From: Turnera subulata
Taxonomy: Eukaryota; Streptophyta; Magnoliopsida; Malpighiales; Passifloraceae
Reading direction: 5' to 3'
Length of the DNA: 64,000 nucleotides
Assembly (NCBI GenBank): GCA_028386065.3
Contig: JAKUCV010007507.1
Coordinates: forward strand, 6,447 to 70,446
Shown here piece after piece: positions 1 to 12,662 of the stretch. The first letter of the stretch is position 1. The number at the start of each line of letters is the position of its first letter. The translations under genes and the position numbers were made by a program. The notes below the pieces were generated by a model that was not told where the DNA came from, made no database searches, and worked only from the letters and a program-made list of their open reading frames with translations.

Positions 1-2387
1 GTCACACATAGTCAACAACTCAACAGTAGCAATATTCTCAACAACAACGATGGCAACAAATATCAACATAACTCATCACACAACAAACCATACACAGCCA
101 CAAAGTATCATACCAGCATCTTTGGACTCAGTAAACAAACAGCAACTTGATATCACGGGATGTAAATAAATATTTACTTAACCTCACCTTAGCCGATTAC
201 TCAACTCTGGAAACATCGATCGGTCCAAAGCCGGTTCCACAGGAACTGCTCGATGTCATAACCTATACAACAAACAATGCATACACATAAATGCACATAT
301 TTGGTATGCTATGATGCCAAACTGCGTAATAACCCATCCCGATTCTTATCCCTTATTATTTCTATTTACCGAAAATATTTACCGTACGTATTTCCGAATA
401 TAATTTTCGGTACCTTACTTCAATTAAAACTCTTTTCAGTATATATTTTCATATAATAAGTATAATTTCTCAAAATAGTAGTTGCTATAATTTTTCTGGA
501 ATTTATAATATATATTCCATAATATTTCCATAAAAATTATTATACTTTCTAGATTTAGTTTCCAATTATTATTTTCTTTAGAAACTCCATTCCCAGAAAA
601 TATAACCATATAACTTATTTTTCCGGTATTAAATACGAATTTATTAATATACATATATATATATCCTTAAAAGCATTTACCATAATCATATTATAATTAC
701 TTTAATTCCTTGAAAATATAATATCGAGTGGTTACTCCTTTTATTTCTACAAAATATACCCATATACCCTTTTTTTATATTTTCCAGAAATTTATAATCC
801 ATACTTTATATATTTTATTTTTTTTCTAGAATTATGTTTATACTTTTATTATTATTATAGTTGATATTTTATATTTTTTTTTAAGTTTTCGGACTGGGCT
901 TAATACTCAAGCCCAAGCAAAAGAAAAGAAAAGAAACTACACAGCCCACTAACACCCAGGCCCGAAATTAAACCCAAACCACAAACTACCCCACAACTAA
1001 ACACCTAAACCTATAACCCATTCCCCACAAAACCCAAGCCCACTACCAAATATTCTACCCAAACCCAACAACCCACAAACTCCAACCCAACAACTAAACC
1101 CTACCCGACCCATCCAAATAATTCGGGTCAAGACCATCATAACGGGTCGTCAACCCACGCTTACCACAGGGGCTGTTTCGGCGGTGAGGGCGGCAACGAG
1201 CAGGTGGCGGCGTGAGGCGCGAGCAAGGCGACGCGTGAGGAGGTAGGGGGCGGGCGGCGACGAAGCCGTGGCGTCGGTTGCAGGTGGCGGCTGGGTGGTG
1301 GCGACGAGAGGGTCTGTGGTTCGTGGAGAACTCCGACGGCGCGGCTGCAGAGGAATCGCCGGAGAGGAGAAAGGAGAAGAACAGGTGCTGCGGTGCTCGA
1401 CCCGGTCGGGACCACTGCACGCAAGAGAAGGGAAGAGACAGGGCAGCCGGAGGAGGAACGGCGGGCGGCGGCGATGGGCTGGTGTCGTCCTCAGTCGCAC
1501 GCGAGGAGGAAGGAGTTGGGTTTTGTGGCGCGACGGGAAAGGCAAGGAAACGAGGGAAGGAGGAAGGAGGAGGGCTGGTCACGGGTTTGGTGAGGTGATG
1601 AGGTGGTGGTTGGCCGGCGTGTGGTGGGTTGGTGTCGGTGGTGTCCGGTTGTGTGTGTGTGTGGTTTTTAGCAATGGCAGAGAAGAGGAAGGAGGAAGAA
1701 AGAAAAAGAAAGAACGAAGAGGAAGGAGGCAGGAAGCGTGAGGAAATCAAGAGAGGAGAAGAGAAAAATTAAAGAAGGAAAAAAAAAGGAAAAGAGGACA
1801 AAGAGGAGGTGAAGACAAAGAGACAACAAGTCACGGGAAAGGAGAGGAAAGGGGGCCGGCGGCTGAAGGTGGAGGTGAAGGAGAAAAGAAAGAAAGAAAA
1901 AGAAAGAAAGAAAAAGAAGAAAGAGAAAGGAAGGAAAAGAAAGAAAAGAGAGAAGGAAGTGGGGCCCACGTGGCCGGAAAAAACCGGGAGAGAGAAGAAA
2001 TGTTGCCGGAAAGAGGAAGAGGAAGGAAAAAGAAGGAAGAAGAGTGGCTCGGGCAACCACATTCGGCCGGTCCGGATTCTCGTGTCGGAATCCCGTAAAC
2101 GCAGGGATATTCCCGTCTTTCCGACAAATTCCGTCCCGAGTCCAAAAATACAACTTGGGCTCGGAAAATCCGATTAATCCTCCTGAACGTCGTCCAAGTC
2201 TCGGAATTGAAAATCGAGGCTCGGTTAGTTAGGAAGAAACTCCCGAGCGCGGGAAAATTCTCGGTTTCAAAAAAAACGACTACCGATTTACTTCGAATTA
2301 ATTACCCGAGATTAATTCAACAGTAAATCACGGTAAAACAATTTCTACAGTCCCGGTAAAAATCCAAATTTTACCCGGGCTGTTACA
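1..2387 (-). mobile_element. LTR-like retroelement sequence, copy 1 (left end outside window)
   Basis: On the minus strand the sequence begins TGTAACAGCCCGGG at 2387, the kind of 5' terminus seen in many plant Ty3-type LTRs. It shares a conserved terminal block (about 2240-2387), a block around 185-205 (ctcaccttagccgatta) and overall layout with the copy at about 44000-46761: AT-rich part, GC-rich part with spurious frames, then the conserved end. No gag, protease or polymerase frame is present. Because the element reads leftward, internal parts, if any, would lie outside the window. A purine-rich tract covers about 1676-2040. LTR status is inferred from the terminus and from the second copy; only one end is visible. 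Confidence 0.65.
1676..2040 (+). repeat. Long purine-rich tract inside LTR-like copy 1
   Basis: About 365 nt in which the plus strand is almost all A and G, in degenerate gaa/gaaag runs. It produces long low-complexity frames on both strands (Phe/Ser/Leu-rich on minus, Lys/Glu/Arg-rich on plus) that are not genes. Confidence 0.8.
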
Positions 2388-2695
2388 GGAAGGCTCTGAT
2401 TTCTTGAAATTTTTGATTGGCACTAAATTCATACATAGTGATCCAAGTTGAGATTGTGTCTATTAAATACTTGTAAAAACCAATAGCCACAGATTAGTCA
2501 GACATGAGGAGCAGGATCGGAGCAAGAGTTGTTTAATTTCTCAAATAAAATCTTGCATCAGAATATTTTGTGTTTTTTTCAATAATACAATCTTGTAAAC
2601 AAAATATCTTTTTTTTTTCTTTTTCAATCATAGAATGCAATGTGGAATAAAGTTAATTAAGTGAAGTGAAGTTAATATAATGGGTAGTAGTGTTT

Positions 2696-3546
2696 TCAGG
2701 CGATGGAGCCATCAGCGGCAATTCCCATGTCTCTCATAACATCCACGCACTGAGCCATAGGTTCTTTAATCATGAATCCGAGTGGACTAACTTCGCGTAC
2801 TTTCTCAACTTCACCATCGTCAGATGAGATTTCAACTCTTGCAGTCTTCTTCAGGTATTGATCCTTATTGACCTCGTTACAATCTGGATCATTAGACTCC
2901 ACTAGCATAACCTCGCAGATATCCTCATCGTGGTTGCCAGTCACCTTGATGTGGTACATTCCCTTGTCATCCGTCACCGCATCATGGCTCCATGTCTTCT
3001 TCTGTGCGCCTTCCATTTGCCGGCACTGTAAGGTAACCTTTGCTCCTGCACAATGACCGTTGTTAGAGTACAAAATTATTCATGAGGCCTCGGTCATCAG
3101 CTTAAACTTTTTTTTTTATTGAAATGGTCTATTGACATGGTAGCGGAACAATTATGACTAAACGATTTTTGGGTACTTCCAACCTTGAGCGGAAAATTTA
3201 TTATCGTGAAAGGATCAACTCAACCTAAAAGTTTAAGCCGGTTGATGGAGTTTTGAGATTATTTTAGGCATAAAAATGTGGATATTATGTAATTTGTGAC
3301 ACCGAAATGGAGATGAATTACCGGTGATGTCAAAGCATGAAAATGATAAGAAATTGGTGTAGCAATCAGATTGATAGGCGTACCTTTGAGGGGGTAACTG
3401 ATTCGGGTTTCGAACTGGGCACGACAAGTATCACAATAGACCTTTCCCTCTACAGCGATTTCTTTTGCATTGGCAACTCCAAGAGAGGACAATACGCTAA
3501 GAGCAGAGAGCAGAAAGGTTATAATGTTCTTAGAGGAGTTGGCCAT
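2696..3546 (-). CDS. Ole e 1 / LAT52-type secreted extensin-like protein
   Basis: Two exons, 3546-3384 and 3045-2696, joined in phase 1 with GT-AG signals, give 170 aa. Residues 1 to about 27 form a signal peptide (hydrophobic core LLSALSVLSSLGVANA), so the product should enter the secretory path to the cell wall or apoplast. It is followed by the Ole e 1 signature EGKVYCDTCR and six cysteines in family spacing (VYC, DTC, LQC, DIC, DCN, AQC). Family members are pollen-tube or cell-wall glycoproteins; their biochemical role is poorly defined, and tissue cannot be read from sequence. A TATA-like element lies about 80 nt upstream of the ATG. The LTR-like element ends 309 bp beyond the stop. Confidence 0.93.
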
Positions 3547-3622
3547 TGCTCTGTGTTGTATTTGGCTCTTGTTTTCGGATAGTTGTGTTATAGGGTATGT
3601 TCCTGATGAAGAGTTGGTCCTG

Positions 3623-3634
3623 TTTTTTTTATAG
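3623..3634 (-). promoter_or_regulatory. Probable TATA box of the Ole e 1-type gene
   Basis: On the minus strand this reads CTATAAAAAAAA, about 80-90 nt before the start codon at 3546. That position fits a short 5' leader. Confidence 0.5.
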
Positions 3635-3639
3635 TGTAC

Positions 3640-5615
3640 AAGGTTGTGCAGACCGAGTTAGTTTTAAAGTTTACTGCGTCTTCACGGTTACTTTTGTGAG
3701 GTTGTCATTTCTGTGGCTGTAAAATTGCTTTGGACCCCCTTCTCCCTCTGGCTAGATGTGTTGGTGTCCTAAATTTAGAGAGGTAACCCTCCTGTCTTAA
3801 TCTTAAAAAAAATCGTTTTGACCATTTATAAGTTGATAGAGATTCTTTAGCAATTAGCTATATTCAGTTTAGCATTAAAAAAAAAGTTATATTCGGTTTT
3901 GTTTTTCTAACATATATAGCTATCATATTGATTATGGATTTTTTGTTTTCAAACCTTGACCATCATTATTTGGATGGGACACACATATTTATTATTACTG
4001 TAATACATATAGATTTGGTTAATACGTAAATTATTCCTCTTAACTTCAAGTCGCTATTTGCCTATTTCTGTTCTCGATAAGCCTCCGTAGTCCTACAGCC
4101 CTGGTTGTCGTGGAAGTAAAACAAAGAAAATTTATGTCTCCGAAAGTATTTGTTAATTCTCTTTTTTATTATGTCTCGTGGAGGGTAACATACAATTTTT
4201 TAAGGTAATATACAATTTTCACATTTTATTTTATTGAAATCCTAATAGTTACCCAATAATTCTCTAATCCCCAAACCACCTTCAATCCAACCATCGAGAT
4301 CAAACACATAACCTCAAACTGTAAAGAGATGCCACTTAGCATTTTTTTTAATTCCACCACTAGGATCAAACTGAAAAGGAGTATTTCTTTATTATCGGAT
4401 GTGAAAGAAGAAAAATGGTTGTTTCACAAAAAAAACAACAAGAAGAAAAATGGTTAGTAGCATTATATTTCGGCGTTCTATTTTTCATATTGCTTTTCGT
4501 TTTGAGTTTGACTAATCACCGACTATAAAACTACATGACTATTTTGTATTTTATTTGTACATATTACATACATGCTCTTCTTTTCTCAGAGTTATATACA
4601 TACTCTTCTATAAAAATAAGTACACAATTAATATCCCATAACTCTTTTCTATTACATCCAATCCAGTTTACATAGAAATGAGAATCAATAACTCTTGTTC
4701 ATATAATACATATTAGAATGGAAGGTATTGTAAATTTTAGACGATTAAAGAAATAAAACCTGGAAATCATGTAAAGATATTCAATTCTAACGGATACACA
4801 TAAGGTCTATGTCCAATGTTAATGGATGGTTCATTCATGTCTAATCGTATAAAATCCCATATCCTCAAACCTTGGTTGTATATATCTGTAATTGTTATAG
4901 GGTATGTATAGCGTCGAAAATGAAGCCTATTTTTTAGTATCTTATTGCACTATTCGCTATTCTGACGATTTTAAATAATAGCCAATGTAAAATATTATTT
5001 TAGTTTTATTTTAACTATAAAAATATTTCTTAGTAAGAATTGAATAGAAAATTAATACAAAATGATTTATGTTTAATTTACTATTTGTACAGTACCATTT
5101 TTATTTATTTTCAATTTGTCGCTTTAAATATACATTAAATATTTTTTTGTCCAATAAGGATAAAAATTATAAATTTGGGAACCGAAAGTTTACCGAGGAG
5201 GATACATAAGGAAATTTACATGAAAATAAAAATTATAAGTGTCTAAACCGTCGCACAAGGACCAAATGAAAATTAAAAATATTTGCGAATCCGCCACTTC
5301 CGTACACTATAGGAAAGATCATGCTCTCCGAACCCAACATTTTAAATAGTTCTTGATATGAATTAGAGCGTTTGAGCTGCAACACCAATTACTCTGGTTA
5401 TTTAAGCATTACGCTCCAACAGAGCTTGATTATGTATCCAGCGGATCTTGCCGGTCAGTGTTAAGAGTAAAGGCTTTAATAGTTAAAGTATTAAAATGAA
5501 TCAAGGCAGCCAATGACCATGAACAAAGACTTTCATTTTCTTTCTTTTGATCCGTGTAAATGCTGTACTGCATAATGTTTCCACAACAAATTCGCTGGCA
5601 TGCAGTTCTAAATGG
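3640..5615. other. AT-rich intergenic spacer
   Basis: Spacer between the Ole e 1-type promoter and the 3' end of the DUF676 gene. I see no coding frame with family features, no structural RNA and no clear transposon ends. Confidence 0.6.
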
Positions 5616-8600
5616 CTACAAACTAGCTGCAATGAATGAGGAAGAGGTTTCTTGCTGCTTTATGCTGTCTGCAACATGCGCAATCACACCGGCACCAGCA
5701 TTGTGAAACCATTCATTTTTCACCTGCATAGAGAGCAGAACATAAATAAAAAAAGAAACAGGAAGTAAACCCATTGTGTAGAAAAATTTAGAAAAAGTAC
5801 ATGAATGTTGTTATGGGCGAAGAAAGGCCAGAACGCTGAATGAAAGCTGACATCAACTTTTTTCCATCCCAACTGTTGTAAGCCGCTGATCATTTCCTCT
5901 GTTGAGAACAATAAAACAGGCTGAATCTTCACAGTGCCATACCAGTCATAACTACTGAGAAACCATAAGAAAATGAGGCTTAAATGCCATCAAACTAACC
6001 TTCCATGATCTCATGGTACTCCACTGTATTCTGTGTGCTTGGTTCTTTCTGTGCTGCCTCCTTAGCTTTGGCAGCTTCAGGGGGAAAATGTGGACCATCA
6101 GAGGAAACTGGCGGACAATATTCAACATCTACGACATGCTTGTAGCCATCCAATGATCGCAGAGGGGGCTTCCAGTTGAAAAATTTCAAGATGAAGCAAG
6201 CGCACAAGCATACAATTGATTCAGTACTCTTATTCAAGAAATGTAACAATATAACACTTGTAATAATTAGTAATCTAGTACCCTGCCCAACTAACAAAAA
6301 GCTTCTGCAGGAAAAATCTATACAATGGTGTAACTGTGTGACAAGTCCAAGGCAAGTCTTGAAACCAAACCAAAAGCTTCACAAAATCCTTATCATATCT
6401 TATTTAGTGATCTTAAATCAGCATTCAGGATGCTTACGAGGAAACAAAAAACAAAAATGAAACTAATCAAAAACTTTATTCTCTATACTAGGTGGTGACT
6501 GAATTAATTAATTTATTGCTGAGACATGAAATATTTCTGCAACATTGCACTTCTAATCCAAGTTTCCCATATCCTCCAACAAAATTTGCTAAAAGAATAT
6601 AATAGTAAATATTGCCCCAACCACTATGTTTTGCCAGAAGGCTTCCATTATCGCTCATCACACATGCAGAAAGCATCTATTCTGTAAAAGAATGAGTTTC
6701 ACCAACCATAAGAGAAGTTACAGTATAAATGTAACGGGCAGGAAAAAAATGAAGATTAAATAAAGATAGAGAGGAAAAGAATGAAAAATAAAAAAGAGAA
6801 TCGAGCTGCAGTGCTTATGGCAGAGAACTATTTACAGTAACTGTAATGAAAATAAATCAATGCAATGACTGTCATGATGTAGTTTCCATGAGAGAAATTT
6901 CTTTTTTTGGGTTCTTGAGACCATTATTTTTTAAGAAATGTATTCCAACAACAACAAGCGAATTAAAAAATAAACAAATTGATAATTCCAGAATCTCACA
7001 CATTATTTATAATGCACCATGAATCATTCGACACCAGAACAATTTGACAAGAACACTAACAATGGTTCCCCGGCCCCATGCAAAGAACAGGGCACACATG
7101 CAGGTGGCAACAAGAGAATGCCGTTCAAGATTTCATACAATTCGACTACTGTAAATAAGAAGAAAACAGACCGACCTACATCTCACAATATTTTGAGTTT
7201 GTTCTGATATGTTATCATCGAGTTTGACACAATCACCCACCCCGCACATGCATGCACAAACAAATTCAGGGACAACTGCATCGCACATGCAAAAGAAATG
7301 CAAATCACAAAATATGAATATCAATACCATGTCAACCAAGAGTCCAAACAACACGAGTATTTGGTTGAATGACTATTGTTGACAACTGAATAAGATTACT
7401 GAATTATTTTTCCATTTCAGACCATAATTTAATGTTTTTGGTTTAATTGATGAGCAAATGAGAGATGACTGCTATGACACAGAGCCAGTTGAATAAAGTA
7501 TTAACCTCACCTGGACAAGTTCCCTCTCTCTTCTTATGGAGGATGTGCGCCAGCCAACCATATCTTTTGATGTCAAGGAAACAAATTGAACAGGGATATA
7601 CAAAGTACAAAAGTTATATCCAGCTACATGTGCAAACAGAGGGAAGAATACAGTGGGATACGATCATAAGATACATTTGCATACAGAATGCGGCATCTAA
7701 ATGAACCAAGGGCAGACCTTCAAGTTCAAATAGAATAAACAACCATAAGATTACTCTCAAGTTAAGAAGTATTATTCTTATCAAAAAAAAGTTGAGAAGT
7801 ATTACTGGCTACATTTTTTTTCCCCACTTACAAAAATTGTCCGTCTTCACAATTCGATGCCATTCTCAGAAGAAGAGGTGGTTTGTCAAATTTACCATCA
7901 GTAAGAAACAACTGACGACCCGTTCTTCCCACAAAAATAGGAGCTATTGGTGGAGCAAGTTTCTCTAAGATGGGTATACCAAATAGAAATGGAAGCTGAG
8001 AGGAAACAAATAAAAGGTTTAAATCACTGAAATATATGAAGGTTAAGCACATAAAAAAGTTTTAGCCAATCATAACAGTTAAGATATCTTAAGATGATTG
8101 ACAATACATTAAAGCTCTTCAGCTCTAGCCACTACTTTCAGTTAATCGATAAAAAAAGGACTGCAATAATTGGAAGATCACATCACGGTTGAAGACCAGG
8201 TAGTAAAGAAGAAACTTAGCAGGAGAAAGCACAAGTTAGTTGAGGACATTAAGATGAATGATAAGAACAACAAACTTAAAGAGCGAGTTTAATCAATTAA
8301 AGGTGCAGGACGAACATTCAGGGGATAGTTAATGGATGATCGTCTAGGATGATTTGTCTGTAGCAAGAAAGGGTCACTAATTGAAGCATTTAGATAGAGA
8401 AAATGAAGAATTAGACAGGAGATAATAGATAATATGGATATAGAAATGAACTTTACAGAAGGCATAGCTCCTAAGACAACTAAATGGTAAAAAGATCCAC
8501 ATAGCCACATTCAAGTGGTTTTTGAGATGAAGGCCTGACTTTTAATAGATTTCATTTTGTTGCTTACCAGGTCACTACACCTGAAACAAAATGATTTCCA

Positions 8601-11302
8601 CACCCATATGAAGAATCCACGTGGTGCATCAAGTTGAACTAGAAGTACATGAAGCCTTTAGTTTATTGAGAGTTCTCTCTAACGTTAAATAATTTGCAGG
8701 AAAGAATTTTCCATATTCTTAACAATCACGGAGTAATCCTGGCTCAATAGTCAATATGAAAAGATATTTTATGGAATTTAATCAGCAAATGATGTCCTAC
8801 AATTTCAATCGTGTGTTTCAAAATAGCTATCAGCCTATCACACTTATTATCACAATAATAATTTGATCCCAATGCCCATTCACCACTGAAATTGAACTAT
8901 CCTTATCAAGTACTATGCTCAATTACAAATCATGTAATAGTTGCTGAAAAGCTTCTTGGTTTTTATCAGAAAAGTCTGAAAGAAGATCCATTAGTCCATG
9001 TTAACATCACTCATCAGAAAACTAATACATAACATGATGAGTCAAGCAATAAGAAATACCCTTCGAAACAAACCTGCTTTCTGCCTCTTACACCAAGATG
9101 AGGAGTTGCCAAGGTAATAAAATTGATTGGATCCAGTCCAGCAATCGTACCTCGTCTTGAAGAGGATTCTGCTTGTGAAGTTGGCAGCAGAGAATCAGCC
9201 ACCTCACTGGGTTGACTGGACTTAGAACCATTTTCTGAATAAAGGACAGCAACAGCATATCTTGCAAACAAGCCACCAAGAGAATGTGCTATAAAGGAAA
9301 TCTTTTTCAGTCCCTCTTTATTCTTTACAAATTGCATAACCTATTAAAAAAATACAAAATAGTGATGTAATTATTGACTGTTCAACACGGCACTTTAAAC
9401 AAATTGACAAGCTTCATCCAACTCTTTGATGTGAAAATGACAAGCAGAAGTTTGCAAACAGGTCAACACTCACTTCATCTGCGAGTCGCTTTCCAGCTCC
9501 ATCAATCCCAGAGAAGGTTTTCATGTAAGTGTTAGATGAACTAGCTGCAGACATCCAAAGAAAAAAGGCTGATACACTATTAACAGCAAGAAAACAAGTG
9601 GTTCACTCCCTAGTCTAGCAAAAACAACAAAACCCAGCCCAGCCTATTCAATGACCCTATCTCCCCAGTGGTTTAACTTTCCTTGTTAGTTGACAACCAC
9701 CAGCATTCGTGCTATTAGTGTCATTGCAGAACCTTGTTCTCTTTGTGTTGTGCCCAACCATCATCGTAAATTTGGGGTGCTCAAAAGTTTCTCTAGCTCT
9801 GCTGTTTTCATTCGTTTTCATGTTGCACCATGTGTGAACAGATCTTTGGAAGTATAAAACTCACAAACTATATATGCGGGAGTGGAGGCAGTAATTCATG
9901 AAATAAGCATACCGTATATTAGAAACTTTTTTCCAAGACGCCTTTTCAACTCTGCTTCTACATATATCCAGTCACTCGGGCTGCATCAAGAAGATCATTG
10001 ATTGATTCAGCTTGACATTTTCGTTAAAAGCAAATATGCAACACCAGACAAATGGATCAAGCACGCAGTCAGATCTCTTTTTTAAAAAAATAATAGCTTC
10101 TGTTTCACAGTCTATTCCAGCACATTACTTCTTTGTAAATAGTATTTGGTCAAGCAATACCTTGCCAATATTCCATGAACAAGAACAAGTAGATGATCAG
10201 GCTCATTTTTCCCACTCATAGACCCCATAGATGATCCAAAAGTTCCTTGACTGGAGCTATTCATGGGTTGAGCTCTCAGGCTTTGATGCTTCCAATTATT
10301 ATTTACACCTGCAATTGATTAGCCAGTTTTTAGGGTGAGGGAGATTTAAAGTGATATCTTTTTGCAGGATGAGATTCCGTCCCAAAATTGAACCGTGGGA
10401 AATTCTAAATGTTGCTTTAATCTCTACTCAAACTTATTCAAAATACCCATACCAGATTGCTATCCACTACATTATCCAAGAAACAAGTAAGGAAACACCT
10501 TTTGTGAAACTAAGAAAGGTCAACTAGATGTAGGGTAGTAAAGTGGCAAAGAGTTTATCAATGTGACATCTAAGCACAATCAATGCAACAAGAGAGCACA
10601 TATCGGTGCTATCATCAGCTCTAACCACTAAGCAAGCTTGATTCTCCAGTCCTGAAAAGCAGTCAATGCACATCAATCTTCTAGAATTTATTCAAGAAAC
10701 ACCTATGCTAACTTCCTCCGAGAGACCACACAATTCAGACCACTAAATAGTAAAGAAGGATAGGAATGAGTTTCTTTTATCCAATCTCTCTACACTTACC
10801 ACTTCCACGTCCAAGGATCATCATATCAGTATGAACCGGTTTCAATCTATTTTAGAATTCCAATCTTCTTCACCGAGAATAAATCTCGATCCACAAAATT
10901 AACAATATATATGAACACTAATGACGCGAATAGCCATAAACTCTTTTAAGTGTTCAGTACAAAAGAAAGGGAGGTTCTTGATTCAGTAGTTCACATCTTA
11001 ACATCCAGCCAGTGCTCTTCCTCAGAATTAATTGGCATATTCCAATCCCTTACAACCCAAAATTCAGTCGGAAATAATGAATTCCACAGTTCAATCTTTC
11101 CATGAAGAAAAAAGAGCAGAGGGAGTGAAGAGTTACCAGAAGAAGAAGAGAAATTTGGTCCCTGAGATGATGAACAACAAGAACAGGCAGAAGACGAGGC
11201 AGAAAAGGAGCCTAACCCTCCATTTCCGGAAATGGAATTATTAATATTACCCAACCTTGAAAAAAACCCACATCTAGCTTGTATCAAGGAAGCCGGTGCC
11301 AT
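5616..11302 (-). CDS. DUF676 alpha/beta-hydrolase, putative serine esterase/lipase
   Basis: Eleven exons keep phase and give 417 aa: 11302-11251, 10308-10161, 9980-9913, 9544-9474, 9340-9074, 7995-7832, 7717-7662, 7563-7511, 6168-6000, 5898-5801, 5723-5616. Core landmarks in order: VLVHGILASPSDW (oxyanion region), NTYMKTFSGIDGAGKRLADE, the nucleophile elbow AHSLGG with Ser about residue 133, NFITLATPHLGVRGRKQ, FLTDGK, DHMVGWRTSSIRRE (likely catalytic His), and a C-terminal LGWKKVDVSFHSAFWPFF. It matches the Arabidopsis At4g25770/At1g10040-type subfamily along its length. Substrate is not known for this plant clade. The first exon (18 aa) is the weakest call: its donor at 11250 is only fair, and a TATA-like run lies almost on the ATG. 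An internal Met in exon 2 (MNSSSQGTFG) is an alternative start. Confidence 0.92.
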
Positions 11303-11887
11303 GTATAAATGAGCGAAATAATATATATATACACCCCCGAACCAATAGCAATAGAAGGAGGGATGGAGAGAGAAAGCCCTGAATTCTCGGTTTCCAATGC
11401 TATGTCAGCATTATCCTCCTGGTGATGGTGTCGAGGATGATGGAGGTGAAATTGATGTGTCTGATAGTATAATTCAAGAAATAAATGAGCCCATCACTTC
11501 CTTGGACTATTTTGAATGTTATTGCATCATCATCGTCATCGTCAAAGCAAACATTAAAAAGGGGTTCTTTCCTTTCAAGAGACAAGTTTTAGTTTTTAAG
11601 CAGAGGAGTGTGGATAGAAATGGACAGCCAAGTTTTCTGCAATACAAGTATCATTTGCGTGTGTAAAAGATTGTCCCCCCCGGCCCCGGAAACTCCAATC
11701 CCTTTTCTTTTGTTTATTTTTGTAGGTAATGCATTTGTTGTTGCAAGGTTCCTTCTATAATCATGCACATTCAAGCACAAATTCAGCTTGTATTTACTAT
11801 AATAAGACATGTTATTATTTTAGTCCAACTTGTCATGCGTTTACTTTATAGCATTGAATTCTGAAGAAAATATGGAGATCTCTCTTT

Positions 11888-11987
11888 AAATAACATGTTC
11901 CCCGTGATTTACTTCTATAATCTAAGGCGTTCAGCCCCTTCTTTACCAAAAAATAACATGTTCCCCGTGATTTACTTCTATAATCTA
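11888..11987 (+). repeat. 37-bp direct repeat, period 63
   Basis: Two identical 37-bp copies at 11888-11924 and 11951-11987 (starting aaataacatgttccccgtg), separated by 26 bp. Their identity suggests a recent local duplication. Confidence 0.9.
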
Positions 11988-12605
11988 TAGTAGTCACACT
12001 CACACGTCTTTTCACCAAAAAAAAAATTATTAAGAGAAGATTAACGTTGCGTATTAAGCATATCATTTCTTTTTTTTTTTGTCGAATATGCATATCATAT
12101 CTTATAGTCATGATTAAGTTATGAAGAAATTTTATTACGATAATATCAATTTCATAAATGAACAAATAATGAAAAGAGCAAAGTTCACACCAAAAAAAAA
12201 ATAAAAAGAGCCAAAGTATAAAATTACCAGCCCACTATACGAGGCCTTTTGGGCTATACTGTAAAGTAGTATCCCTTCTAATGACCCAAATTCCAAGAAT
12301 CTTCACAAAAGCCCACCCAAACCCCGGCGTCTGGCTCTCGAATTTACTCTCTAAGTCTCCCCGGCGGCAAATATTAGCCGTTTCGTTTCTTCTTCTATCT
12401 GCCTTCACAATTAGTGTTCTTAAATTTATATTTAAAATTAGTAATTCATTTCATTACAAAATCCCCCCTTCTTTCTCCCATGCTCTTAATCCGTCACCAA
12501 CCAACACTCAAACAGTAAATTCAAACGATTAACAAACACCACACTGTTATATTTTAAATCCCCGCCTAATTCAATCTCTAATTCCTCCTCATATACATCG
12601 CAAAG

Positions 12606-12626
12606 AAACCCTAACCCTAACCCTAC
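12606..12626 (+). promoter_or_regulatory. Telo-box-like AAACCCTAACCC repeat in leader
   Basis: The sequence aaaccctaaccctaacccta lies about 40-60 nt before the HCNGP-like ATG. AAACCCTAA (telo box) is a known plant promoter/leader element, common near the starts of housekeeping genes. Its function here is inferred. Confidence 0.6.
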
Positions 12627-12662
12627 ACCCTCCTAATTCAATTTTCTAATCCCGCCAGAGCC

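Larger units (their letters stand above)
11303..12662. other. Shared spacer between divergent genes
   Basis: Lies between the DUF676 gene (-) and the HCNGP-like gene (+), so it holds both promoters. A TATATATA run at about 11320-11331 precedes the minus-strand start, and a telo-box-like motif precedes the plus-strand start. A 37-bp direct repeat is at 11888-11987. No gene is seen. Confidence 0.6.

Noticed and set aside
1094..2153. Long frames on both strands rich in Ser/Pro/Arg/Phe or Lys/Glu
   Set aside because: They lie in GC-rich and purine-rich low-complexity parts of the LTR-like element; no family motif and no agreement with the second copy.
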